Source: an uncultured Oscillospiraceae bacterium (GTDB lineage: Bacteria; Bacillota; Clostridia; Oscillospirales; Oscillospiraceae). Taken from it: a stretch of 64,000 nt of DNA. The stretch spans positions 31,170 through 95,169 of the forward strand of contig CAKTKC010000011.1 of assembly GCA_934569225.1 (NCBI GenBank), in the 5' to 3' direction. Made by a program: the position numbers and the translations under genes. Shown one piece after another: positions 18,124-24,743 of the stretch (within the stretch, counting starts at the first letter, position 1; each line of letters begins with the position of its first letter). Under the pieces are notes generated by a model, which was given only the letters and a program-made list of their open reading frames with translations, searched no databases and had not been told where the DNA came from.

Positions 18124-18873
18124 ATGGGTGCCTATGAAGCATTGGCGGCCAGCTACGACCGCCTGACCAACGACGTGGACTACGGGGCAATCGTGGCCTT
18201 TTACGAGGAAATTCTGAAGAAAGAAGGGCTGAAGCCACGGACGGCCGTGGATCTTGCCTGCGGCACCGGCTCTGTGTCGGCGATTCTGGCCGGGAAGGGG
18301 CTTTCCGTCATCGGTGTGGACATGTCCGAGGAAATGCTCACCGCCGCCCAGCAGAAATGCGCAGACCTCCAAAACCCGCCCCGGTTTGTCCGCCAGAGCC
18401 TGCAAAGGCTGTGGCTTCCCAGGGGCGTTGACCTGGCCGTCTGCGCCCTGGACAGCCTGGACTATATTACGAACCCGAAGGACTGCAAAGAGGCCATCCG
18501 GCGGGTCTGGAAGGCGCTGAACCCCGGCGGGATGTTCATTTTCGACGTGAACACCCCGGAAAAGCTCCGCGCCATGGACGGCCAGGTGTTTCTGGACGAG
18601 GACGATGATGTCTACTGTGTCTGGCGGGGGGATTTTGACGAAGAAAGCAATATCTGCTCCTACGGCATGGATTTGTTCCAGCGCCGGGGGGAAACGTGGG
18701 TTCGTTCTTTTGAAGAACACAGGGAGTACGCCTACTCTCAGGAGCAGCTGACGGCCTACCTGAAAGCGGCAGGCTTTACCCACATCGCGGTCTACGCCGA
18801 CCGCCGCTTTGAAGCGCCGGGAGCAGGGGAGCAGAGAGTATATTTCAGCGCGAGAAAGGGAAAGATAAAATGA
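18124..18873 (+). CDS. Class I SAM-dependent methyltransferase, target unknown
   Basis: 249 aa. ATG 18124 is used because GGGAGGAAAG lies directly before it; a more distal ATG at 18097 falls in the ftsZ terminator. Motif I is VDLACGTGSVSAILA, with an acidic residue ending strand 2 (VIGVDMS) and a post-I region matching methyltransferase fold proteins of the Methyltransf_25 type. Nothing in the sequence fixes the substrate. It is co-translated with hslO through an ATGA overlap, an arrangement that suggests a housekeeping role. Confidence 0.85.
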   Translation: MGAYEALAASYDRLTNDVDYGAIVAFYEEILKKEGLKPRTAVDLACGTGSVSAILAGKGLSVIGVDMSEEMLTAAQQKCADLQNPPRFVRQSLQRLWLPRGVDLAVCALDSLDYITNPKDCKEAIRRVWKALNPGGMFIFDVNTPEKLRAMDGQVFLDEDDDVYCVWRGDFDEESNICSYGMDLFQRRGETWVRSFEEHREYAYSQEQLTAYLKAAGFTHIAVYADRRFEAPGAGEQRVYFSARKGKIK

Positions 18874-19748
18874 AGGATTACTTAGTCCGGGGCATGAGCA
18901 TGGACGGCTTTGTGAAGGCCGTAGCCATCCGCTCCACGGAGCTTGTGCGCCGGGGTGCCCAGATTCAGAAAACGACGCCCAACGCCACAGCGGCCTTTGG
19001 ACGCTGCCTGACGGCGGCTTCCATGATGGGCAACATGCAGAAGGTGGAGGACGGCTCCATGACGTTACAGGTGCGGGGCGGCGGCCCCATCGGCACCATC
19101 ACCGTGGTATCCGATTCCGTGGGCAACGTCCGTGGCTGCGTCACCGAGCCGCGGGTGCCGCTGGTGGAAAAATACCCGGGAAAGCTGGACGTGGGTGCGA
19201 CCGTGGGCACCGACGGCACGCTGACGGTCATCCGCGATCTGCAAATGAAGGAGCCGTATATCGGCTCGACCCAGCTGGTTTCCGGCGAAATCGGGGACGA
19301 CGTGACCGCCTACTTCGCCCAGAGCGAGCAGACGCCCACGGCCTGCGCCCTGGGCGTGCTGGTTGACCGCGACCAGAGCGTGAAGGTGGCGGGCGGGTAT
19401 TTATTGCAGCTGCTGCCCGGCGCGCCTGACGAAGTGATCGACACGCTGGAAAAGGGCATTTCTCAGGCGGGGGCAGTGACGCCCATGCTGGAAGCGGGCA
19501 TGACCCCCGAGGACATCCTGGGGCAGGTCTGCGGAAGCCTCGGCGTTGTGTTCCTGGAAACCACCGAGGTGACGTACAAGTGCTACTGTACCCGGGAGCG
19601 GGTGGAGCGCGCCCTGATCAGTCTGGGGCGGAAGGAACTGGAGGAAATCCGGCAGGAGGGCAAGACTTTCCCGGTGGAGTGCCAGTTCTGCGACGCGGTT
19701 TACAGCTTCACGCCGGAGGACATTCAGAAACTGCTGGAAAAAATTTGA
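18870..19748 (+). CDS. hslO: Redox-regulated chaperone Hsp33
   Basis: 292 aa, start overlapping the previous stop. The N-terminal fold carries the family signature RSTELVRRGAQIQKTTPNATAA in part, and the C-terminal redox switch has the zinc ligands CYC and, about 30 residues later, CQFC. Under oxidative plus unfolding stress Hsp33 loses zinc, forms disulfides and becomes an ATP-independent holdase in the cytoplasm. Length fits the family's usual 290. Confidence 0.95.
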   Translation: MKDYLVRGMSMDGFVKAVAIRSTELVRRGAQIQKTTPNATAAFGRCLTAASMMGNMQKVEDGSMTLQVRGGGPIGTITVVSDSVGNVRGCVTEPRVPLVEKYPGKLDVGATVGTDGTLTVIRDLQMKEPYIGSTQLVSGEIGDDVTAYFAQSEQTPTACALGVLVDRDQSVKVAGGYLLQLLPGAPDEVIDTLEKGISQAGAVTPMLEAGMTPEDILGQVCGSLGVVFLETTEVTYKCYCTRERVERALISLGRKELEEIRQEGKTFPVECQFCDAVYSFTPEDIQKLLEKI

Positions 19749-19822
19749 TATTCGACGGGAAAATGGTGGGAAACGGTGATTGTCCCTGAGCAAAATTCCA
19801 TAGAAAAAAACGGAAAAAATGC

Positions 19823-19851
19823 TTGACAAAAAAGGGGTTTCTGTGTATAAT
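19823..19851 (+). promoter_or_regulatory. tRNA operon promoter
   Basis: Perfect consensus TTGACA, 17-bp spacer, TATAAT, ending 42 bp before tRNA-Val. This is the strongest promoter in the window, as expected for stable RNA. Confidence 0.92.
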
Positions 19852-19893
19852 AAACCACGTCGCTGAGGTGAAGAGCCGCGGGCGGCGCTGTTT

Positions 19894-19969
19894 GGGAGCA
19901 TAGCTCAGCTGGGAGAGCACATGCCTTACAAGCATGGGGTCACAGGTTCGAGCCCTGTTGTTCCCACCA
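19894..19969 (+). tRNA. tRNA-Val (anticodon TAC)
   Basis: 76 nt with encoded CCA. Acceptor GGGAGCA pairs with TGTTCCC; anticodon stem CATGC/GCATG holds CTTACAA; T-loop GGTTCGAGCCC present. First gene of a five-tRNA operon. Confidence 0.97.
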
Positions 19970-19976
19970 TTTATTT

Positions 19977-20053
19977 GGCCCGGTGGTGCAGTCGGTTAGC
20001 ACGCCAGCCTGTCACGCTGGAGGTCGACGGTTCGAGTCCGTTCCGGGTCGCCA
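19977..20053 (+). tRNA. tRNA-Asp (anticodon GTC)
   Basis: 77 nt with encoded CCA. Acceptor GGCCCGG/CCGGGTC; anticodon arm CCAGC-CTGTCAC-GCTGG; normal D-arm and T-arm. Confidence 0.97.
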
Positions 20054-20076
20054 AATAAAAAGCATCTATGGTGCAG

Positions 20077-20098
20077 TTGAGCAGAAATTTCTGCTCAA
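20077..20098 (+). repeat. Perfect 22-bp palindrome between tRNA-Asp and tRNA-Phe
   Basis: TTGAGCAGAAA followed immediately by its reverse complement TTTCTGCTCAA. It would form an RNA hairpin in the precursor, probably a processing signal, and lies 4 bp before tRNA-Phe. Confidence 0.7.
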
Positions 20099-20101
20099 TA
20101 T

Positions 20102-20177
20102 GCCTCTGTAGCTCAGTAGGTAGAGCAGAGGACTGAAAATCCTCGTGTCGTTGGTTCGATTCCGACCGGAGGCACCA
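20102..20177 (+). tRNA. tRNA-Phe (anticodon GAA)
   Basis: 76 nt with encoded CCA. Acceptor GCCTCTG/CGGAGGC; anticodon arm GAGGA-CTGAAAA-TCCTC; T-loop GGTTCGATTCC. Confidence 0.97.
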
Positions 20178-20190
20178 TTCTGCTGACCCC

Positions 20191-20226
20191 GGAATCGAAG
20201 CAATTCGATTCCGACGGTCGGCACCA
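20191..20226 (+). repeat. tRNA-Phe 3'-end-like fragment with inverted T-arm copy
   Basis: Bases 20204-20226 repeat the last 23 nt of tRNA-Phe with three substitutions (shared TTCGATTCCGAC and GGCACCA). Just before it GGAATCGAA is an inverted copy of TTCGATTCC, forming a 9-bp hairpin with loop GCAA. It may be the remnant of an integration site or of a deleted tRNA gene. Confidence 0.65.
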
Positions 20227-20229
20227 GAT

Positions 20230-20305
20230 GCGGGCGTAGCTCATCCGGTAGAGCGCCACCTTGCCAAGGTGGAGGTAGCGAGTTCGAGCCTCGTCGCCCG
20301 CTCCA
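20230..20305 (+). tRNA. tRNA-Gly (anticodon GCC)
   Basis: 76 nt with encoded CCA. Acceptor GCGGGCG/CGCCCGC; anticodon arm CCACC-TTGCCAA-GGTGG. Confidence 0.97.
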
Positions 20306-20312
20306 GAAAAAG

Positions 20313-20337
20313 ATAAGGAACGCGCAGCGTTCCTTAT
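20313..20337 (+). repeat. Hairpin between tRNA-Gly and tRNA-Cys
   Basis: ATAAGGAACGC, loop GCA, GCGTTCCTTAT: a perfect 11-bp stem followed by TTC. It resembles a weak terminator or processing hairpin within the tRNA operon. Confidence 0.6.
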
Positions 20338-20344
20338 TTCATAT

Positions 20345-20419
20345 GGTACCGTGGCCAAGTGGTAAGGCAAAGGTCTGCAAAACCTTCATTCGCCAGTTCA
20401 AATCTGGCCGGTACCTCCA
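20345..20419 (+). tRNA. tRNA-Cys (anticodon GCA)
   Basis: 75 nt with encoded CCA. Acceptor GGTACCG/CGGTACC; anticodon arm AAGGT-CTGCAAA-ACCTT. Confidence 0.97.
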
Positions 20420-20432
20420 TGTTTATTCAACA

Positions 20433-20475
20433 CTTTAGATGCAACTTGAAATAAGTTGCATCTAAAGCGCTTTTT
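20433..20475 (+). terminator. tRNA operon terminator
   Basis: CTTTAGATGCAACTT / AAGTTGCATCTAAAG, a perfect 15-bp stem, followed by CGCTTTTT. It closes the tRNA operon 13 bp after tRNA-Cys. Confidence 0.9.
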
Positions 20476-20512
20476 AGGGCAAATTCAAGAGAAATAGACT
20501 GAGATTAGTTTG

Positions 20513-21887
20513 GGCTCTATGTCAATAGTTGGGGTAGAGACAAAACAAGAGATGATAGATCGTGTTGGAGAGAAAAGCTCCGGCACGATTTTTATGTATG
20601 GCAGAAAAGGATTCTCTTTCTGAAATTGGAGAAATTCCGCATACCAAAGCAGACACGCTTCAGAACCTTTGTTTTGTTGTTGCAGCCCTCAATGAAGCCA
20701 TTGGACCATGGGACATCCATGGAGTTCAGGATTTCTTGGAACCAGTTGTGATATGCTTTGATGCAGTCGTCGAATTCAGGCAAATCCATGACTTCAACGG
20801 CTGTGAGCCAGTCAACAAGTTTTGGCTTTCCAGTTTTAGAAGAATCGGAACGTATTACTTTGAGGAACTCATTTTTCAGCCGGTACGCATCCGCAAGTCT
20901 GGGCGCTATTTCAAACATGAGGGCCAGCTTATCCGTTTCTTCCTCCGAGAGCTTTTCCATTGGCTTCATCAAAAGATATCGGGATTTCTTGAAGTATTTT
21001 CGTAACCTTTCTGAGAGCTTGTTTTGTTCATTCTTTCTGATACGCTCCATAGCCCAATAAACCTGTCGTATAACGTGATACCTGTCCGCAACCACAGCGG
21101 CTTTCGGGAAGCAAGCTTTCGCCACCTCTCGGAAATGGGGATTCATGTCACAAACAAAGTATTTCACCTCTGTTTTTGAGGAGAATTGTGAGAAATAGTG
21201 AATAAGGTCATTTTCAAAACGATTGGGGAGAATATCAATTACCTTGCGTTTCTCGGCATCTACAACAATACTGTTGTATTTCTGACCGCCGGAATTACCC
21301 TTGAATTCGTCAATGGAAAGAACCTCCGGAAGTTTGGTTGGCTTGAAAGAGACATACTTGAAATACCGCATTGCGGTTGCACCTGAAACATGAAACTGTG
21401 CGCCGATCTTTGCAGCGGATACCGTTTCACGGAACGCGGTGATGATCTTGGCAACCAGCCGGCTGGTGGAACGGTAGTATCTGGGAAGGAAGGTGTTCTT
21501 CTCAAAGAAGCGCTTGCCGCAGTCGCAGCGGTAACGCCGCTTGCGCAGATGCAGCAGCGTTGTTCTGCCAAGCGGAACATCCTTGATGATCTGCATCCGA
21601 TAGTCGTGTACACGGTCGGTGAGGCCTCCACAGGCCGGGCAGCGGTGCTTCATCCGTGGCAGCTCAAGATAAACATGGACTTCATCACAAATATTTTCAA
21701 CATTTGTGATAATTGCATCTTCCAAATTGAGCAGATTTGCAGTATAATCTTTGTTGAGCATAGAGATTCTTCCTTTCGGTGTGGTAGGGGTACTTTCATT
21801 GTAAAGGATTTTATCTCTATGCTCAACCTTTTTTGTATAGCTAAGGGGTCAGGTTCATCGCCTGACCCCAACATTTATTGTAGAACC
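20513..21887 (-). mobile_element. ISL3-family insertion sequence, apparently complete
   Basis: 1375 bp bounded by imperfect 23-bp inverted ends, GGCTCTATGTCAATAGTTGG... at 20513 and GGTTCTACAATAAATGTTGG... read inward from 21887 (16 of 23 match), both ending GTTGGGGT. The 8-bp sequence TTAGTTTG occurs directly before (20505-20512) and after (21888-21895) the element, the target duplication length typical of ISL3. One intact transposase gene lies inside. The left end also carries a GGGGTCAGG/CCTGACCCC hairpin at 21845-21869, upstream of the transposase. Confidence 0.93.
20592..21761 (-). CDS. ISL3-family transposase
   Basis: 389 aa, full length for the family, ATG 21761 with a GGAAG site. The N-terminal zinc-finger region has CPACGG and, later, RYRCDCGKRF. 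The central part contains the DDE domain with SIDEFKG (first Asp), CDMNPHFREV (second Asp), DRYHVIRQV, and a C-terminal NGFIEGCNNKTKVLKR motif carrying the final Glu. All catalytic positions appear intact, so the element may still be able to move. Codon use is more AT-rich than in the flanking housekeeping genes. Confidence 0.95.
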   Translation of the reverse strand: MLNKDYTANLLNLEDAIITNVENICDEVHVYLELPRMKHRCPACGGLTDRVHDYRMQIIKDVPLGRTTLLHLRKRRYRCDCGKRFFEKNTFLPRYYRSTSRLVAKIITAFRETVSAAKIGAQFHVSGATAMRYFKYVSFKPTKLPEVLSIDEFKGNSGGQKYNSIVVDAEKRKVIDILPNRFENDLIHYFSQFSSKTEVKYFVCDMNPHFREVAKACFPKAAVVADRYHVIRQVYWAMERIRKNEQNKLSERLRKYFKKSRYLLMKPMEKLSEEETDKLALMFEIAPRLADAYRLKNEFLKVIRSDSSKTGKPKLVDWLTAVEVMDLPEFDDCIKAYHNWFQEILNSMDVPWSNGFIEGCNNKTKVLKRVCFGMRNFSNFRKRILFCHT

Positions 21888-22087
21888 TTAGTTTGAAAAT
21901 CAAAGGCAAAATGTGAACACGATTTTTTATAGTTCCATAGATGCAAACATGCTGTGATGCATCTTTTGAACTGTATCAGCCATATGCAGTCAGAGATTGA
22001 GCAGCGCCCTTTTTGATTTCGGAGGAAAGTTGAAAAAGGGCGCTGATTTTTATAGAGTTTTCGGAAATTTATCATTTGGAAACCTGT

Positions 22088-22130
22088 CGGGATTTTTGTG
22101 GCGTGAAGCCATAAGAATCCCGGCTTTTTT
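22088..22130 (+). terminator. Rho-independent terminator-like hairpin
   Basis: CGGGATT ... AATCCCG with an extended internal GTGGC/GCCAT pairing, followed by GGCTTTTTT. No intact gene precedes it. Confidence 0.75.
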
Positions 22131-22170
22131 CATTTTCAAAAAGGGCGCTGACTTCCAGTTCCCGATTTTC

Positions 22171-22207
22171 AGCCGTTCTTCCTTATGCGGGAAGGACGGC
22201 TTTTTTT
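22171..22207 (+). terminator. Rho-independent terminator-like hairpin
   Basis: AGCCGTTCTTCC / GGAAGGACGGCT, a 12-bp stem with one G-T pair, followed by seven T. Confidence 0.85.
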
Positions 22208-22267
22208 CGTTTTCGGAGTCAATTACCCGCGTCTGAAAAAGGGCGCCGGAGAATATGGAGGTTAAAA

Positions 22268-22492
22268 GTGAAAAATCCGAATCAAACGAGTTCCAAATCT
22301 ATGAGAACCGTCCCGGAATACCGTGACCATACCGGCCCTCCCGGGTTTGCAGAGAAGCCCATCTGTAGGGCATCCCCACTGTGCGAGGGGTGCCCTTTTC
22401 CCGGTCACGGTTTTCTGTGTCAGGGCGGGGACGGGGAGTGTATGCGTACACGAGTAATGAAATTATCTGATAGGGAGGAAAAAAGCAAATGA
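22268..22492 (+). CDS. Small cysteine-rich conjugative-element protein, function unknown
   Basis: 74 aa, GTG 22268 with GGAGG 6 nt upstream. It contains a compact cysteine cluster (CRASPLCEGCPFPGHGFLC) that could bind zinc. Proteins of this look commonly precede DUF4314 genes in Tn1549-like integrative elements; that recollection is the basis for the label, not a database search. Its last codon overlaps the next start (ATGA-type spacing), which supports coding. An inverted repeat GGGCATCCCC/GGGGTGCCC lies within the gene. Confidence 0.55.
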   Translation: MKNPNQTSSKSMRTVPEYRDHTGPPGFAEKPICRASPLCEGCPFPGHGFLCQGGDGECMRTRVMKLSDREEKSK

Positions 22493-22770
22493 ATATGCCG
22501 TTTCCAAGCCGTGAGCAGGTGGCGTCTATCCGGAAGAATTATCCACTCGGCACACGTGTTATACTGAACAACATGAATGACCCATACTCCCCGGTAGAAT
22601 CCGGAACCCGTGGTACTGTGCGGTACGTGGACGATTCCGGTCAGCTCGGCGTTGTCTGGGACAATGGGCGCAGCCTGTCTCTCATTCCCGGTGAAGACAG
22701 CTTCCGCAAACTGACCCAGCAGGAAATTATTCAGGAGCAGGGAATGAAAATGGGGGAGATGGAGCTGTGA
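22489..22770 (+). CDS. DUF4314-family protein of Tn1549-like elements
   Basis: 93 aa. The core RKNYPLGTRVILNNMNDP, GTRGTVRYVDDSGQLGVVWDNG and SLIPGEDSF corresponds to the DUF4314 domain, a small SH3-like barrel frequent in Firmicute integrative conjugative elements. The molecular function is unknown. The start overlaps the preceding gene, and its stop overlaps the following one (ATGA), giving a three-gene translationally coupled block inherited from a conjugative element. Confidence 0.85.
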   Translation: MNMPFPSREQVASIRKNYPLGTRVILNNMNDPYSPVESGTRGTVRYVDDSGQLGVVWDNGRSLSLIPGEDSFRKLTQQEIIQEQGMKMGEMEL

Positions 22771-23156
22771 GTATACGGCTGATTTCGACGGAGCAGCTCC
22801 GCCGTATGGAGAATCAGGAGGGACTTGTCCTTCAAGGCTGCGGCGGCGACCCGCAGGAATGGGTGGATGGCATCAATGAGATTCTCGCCAAGGAAGGCAT
22901 TCTCAAAAAGGGCGCTGGCTTCGAAGAAGCCTATACATTCCGGCATGACGGGCTGACCTGTATGCTGTTCCCCTTCAAAGAGGATATGGAACTGGATGTG
23001 GGAAAGCTTGCCGCATGGCGGCTGGCATCTTATTCCACCTTCGGCGGAACATGGTTCCTGGCATATCGAAAATATGTTTTGACTTCTATGTCACATTTTG
23101 GTAGAATAAACATGGTTCTTTCGAGAACCGGGCGCTGCACAACGGCAGGCGGTTAG
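22767..23156 (+). pseudogene. Truncated conjugative-element protein
   Basis: 129 codons. Up to about residue 100 (LISTEQLRRMENQEGLVLQGCGGD ... AAWRLASYSTFGGTWF) the sequence resembles a longer protein that accompanies DUF4314 genes in Tn1549-like elements. After GGTWFLAY the reading runs into a promoter-like sequence at 23079-23107 and an unrelated tail, so the true 3' end has been lost and replaced. This is the downstream border of the element remnant. Confidence 0.6.
23079..23107 (+). promoter_or_regulatory. Promoter of the 29-codon peptide module
   Basis: TTGACT, 17 bp, TAGAAT, located within the decayed 3' end of the previous gene and 71 bp before the small ATG. Confidence 0.7.
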
Positions 23157-23178
23157 CCACACCACCCGAAAGGGGGTG

Positions 23179-23268
23179 ATGGTCATGCCAATTACATTGA
23201 CCTTCCATATCCTTTACTGGACTGTGACGATCAGGGTAAAAAGCAGAAACCGCCACTCGGCCAAGTGA
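23179..23268 (+). CDS. 29-residue peptide, candidate type I toxin-like
   Basis: ATG 23179 to TGA 23266-23268, preceded by AAAGGGGGTG. The peptide begins MVMPITLTFHILYWTVTIRV: a short hydrophobic, membrane-length segment followed by a basic tail KSRNRHSAK. It has its own promoter, and its stop lies inside a hairpin (AAACCG-CACT / AGTG-CGGTTT, 23247-23274). Size, hydrophobic-plus-basic layout and nested RNA structure recall type I toxins, but no antisense RNA can be proved from sequence. Function unknown. Confidence 0.5.
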   Translation: MVMPITLTFHILYWTVTIRVKSRNRHSAK

Positions 23269-23310
23269 CGGTTTCAGGGCTTTTGCTTGCCGAACATAGC
23301 AAATAGAAAC

Positions 23311-23366
23311 GACGCCGCTCTCCAATATCCGTCATGTTTTGATAGCGGATGTTGGAGAACGGTGTC
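23311..23366. repeat. Long inverted repeat downstream of the peptide gene
   Basis: Two 21-nt arms (23311-23331 and 23346-23366) pair at 20 of 21 positions counting G-T pairs, around a 14-nt loop. It is unusually strong for a non-terminator and could be an RNA stabiliser, an antisense RNA core or a recombination site. The rest of 23269-23621 holds no convincing gene apart from the terminator at 23376. Confidence 0.7.
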
Positions 23367-23375
23367 ACAGTAAAA

Positions 23376-23420
23376 AACAGCGCAGGCGACTTGGAAATCG
23401 CCTGCGCTGTTCGCATTTTA
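23376..23420 (+). terminator. Terminator-like hairpin
   Basis: AACAGCGCAGGCGA / TCGCCTGCGCTGTT, a perfect 14-bp stem with 8-nt loop, then CGCATTTTA. The left flank TAAAAAA would supply the T-run in the opposite direction, so it may be bidirectional. Confidence 0.75.
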
Positions 23421-23621
23421 AAAAGGGGTCGCCAAGGCTTTCGAAACCGGCATGAGGGGTTTTTCATGGATGCCTTTCGAGGGAAACGTCTATATATGCA
23501 TCAGGGGGTCTTGGGTCAGTGTTTTTGTAGGGATATATTGGTTATAGCACAGGAATAATAGTAATCGACCGCCGCAGCACACAGAAATGCCGTATCCGGC
23601 AGAATCGTGCCGTATCGCAAG

Positions 23622-23843
23622 TCAGTAGTCAATTTGGGTCTCGCTTTCAATCCAGTTCCCATTCAGGTCATACACTGTGGCTGTAGCCTTAACGCGATAG
23701 CTATATTTACTGTAAAGCGCACGGCGCTCCGAAATCGCGGCTCCCGCATTTCCTTCTGAAGACCAGGATTCCACGTCTTCCCAGACATCATTTCCACTCG
23801 ATTTCTGTAGCGTCAGCGTCAAACTAACCTTATATCCCTGCAT
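23622..23843 (-). pseudogene. Fragment of a secreted-protein beta domain
   Basis: 73 codons with alternating hydrophobic beta-strand pattern (KVSLTLTLQKSSGNDVWEDVESWS, then YSYRVKATATVYD). It resembles the C-terminal beta-sandwich repeats of clostridial secreted proteins, with no signal peptide, and its first codons overlap the end of the AraC-type gene. Most likely a decayed fragment; coding status uncertain. Confidence 0.4.
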
Positions 23844-24741
23844 CGCCGCGGTTCCTCACTTCCTTGTAATACTCTGAGGGACTCATGCCCGTTTTCTTCC
23901 GGAACAGCTTTGAGAAATAATACCGGTCGTCGATCCCCACCAGGTACGCGATCTCCTGAAACGGCAGATCCGTGGTCGCGATCAGCTGCTGGGCGTTATA
24001 AATGCGCAGCGTGTTGAGATAGGTAAAGATCGGCGCGTCGGTCAGCTTGGAAAAGGCGCGGTTCATGTAGTCGAAATTCATCTCGAAGACGTCTTCGATC
24101 TCCTGGCTCGACAGCGGCCGCGCGTAGTTCTCGTTGAGGTAATGGAGCAGCCGTTCGGCCACGACCTCCGACTTTTTCAGTTTCTTCCCCTGAGCAGCGC
24201 CCCGCGCCAGCAGATGCTCATGCGCCACTTCCAGAAAGAACGAATGCAGCAGCGCGGCGGTGCGGCGCTTGTAGTGCTCCTCACGGGCATTGTAGCAGTC
24301 CAGCGCGGTGCGGAGTATCGTATTGAACTCACCGCCCGGCAGGTGAAACTGCTTCGGAAGATACGTGACGGGATCGGTGGGGTCGGCTTCGTCCAGATTG
24401 TAGCTCACAAGGCTCAGCCTGCGCTTTTCCGCAAGCAGCGCCATGGCCGCGTCGTCGTCCTCCACCCGCGCCATTTCCGGGTGGGTGAAATGGGCATAGT
24501 AATAATTGCAGGCCGCGCGCTGATAGCCCTCGTGGCACAGCCCCGGCTCAAGCAGGAAGAAATCCCCCGCCTTGAGGTGATAGAAAATGCCGTCCTCCTG
24601 CAGATACATATTTCCGTCACGGATCACATACAGGACATACTCGTCGATCGTCCGGGAAAAGTGGATCCACGGCTCGGTGTAGTTGATCCGCCCCAGCATC
24701 CGTACACGGGGAAGCAGATCTGCATTGTAAGACAGAAGCAT
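23830..24741 (-). CDS. AraC-family transcriptional regulator
   Basis: 303 aa. ATG 24741 is preferred because GGAGG at 24749-24753 is about 7 nt away; ATG 24747 forms an ATGA overlap with the upstream stop but sits too close to that site. N-terminal cupin ligand-binding domain (about 1-150: YVIRDGNMYLQEDG, LKAGDFFLLEPG), C-terminal double helix-turn-helix (about 200-300) with the AraC signature PFQEIAYLVGIDDRYYFSKLFRKKTGMSPSEY. As last gene of the GH66/ABC operon it probably senses the imported oligosaccharide and controls this locus. Confidence 0.92.
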   Translation of the reverse strand: MLLSYNADLLPRVRMLGRINYTEPWIHFSRTIDEYVLYVIRDGNMYLQEDGIFYHLKAGDFFLLEPGLCHEGYQRAACNYYYAHFTHPEMARVEDDDAAMALLAEKRRLSLVSYNLDEADPTDPVTYLPKQFHLPGGEFNTILRTALDCYNAREEHYKRRTAALLHSFFLEVAHEHLLARGAAQGKKLKKSEVVAERLLHYLNENYARPLSSQEIEDVFEMNFDYMNRAFSKLTDAPIFTYLNTLRIYNAQQLIATTDLPFQEIAYLVGIDDRYYFSKLFRKKTGMSPSEYYKEVRNRGDAGI

Positions 24742-24743
24742 CG

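Larger units (their letters stand above)
21896..22267. other. Gene-free 372-bp stretch with three successive hairpins
   Basis: Beyond the IS no convincing gene is seen. CAGCGCCCTTTTT (from about 22002) pairs with AAAAAGGGCGCTG ending near 22047, and two further strong terminator-like hairpins follow at 22088 and 22171. The word AAAAAGGGCGC recurs near 22034, 22138 and 22236, and GAAAAAGGGCGCTGA would encode a C-terminal EKGR-stop, so these may be residual ends of deleted conjugative-element genes. Confidence 0.5.

Noticed and set aside
23349..23558. A 69-codon plus-strand frame after the peptide module
   Set aside because: It begins inside the long inverted repeat and runs through a terminator hairpin, with no ribosome site or similarity.
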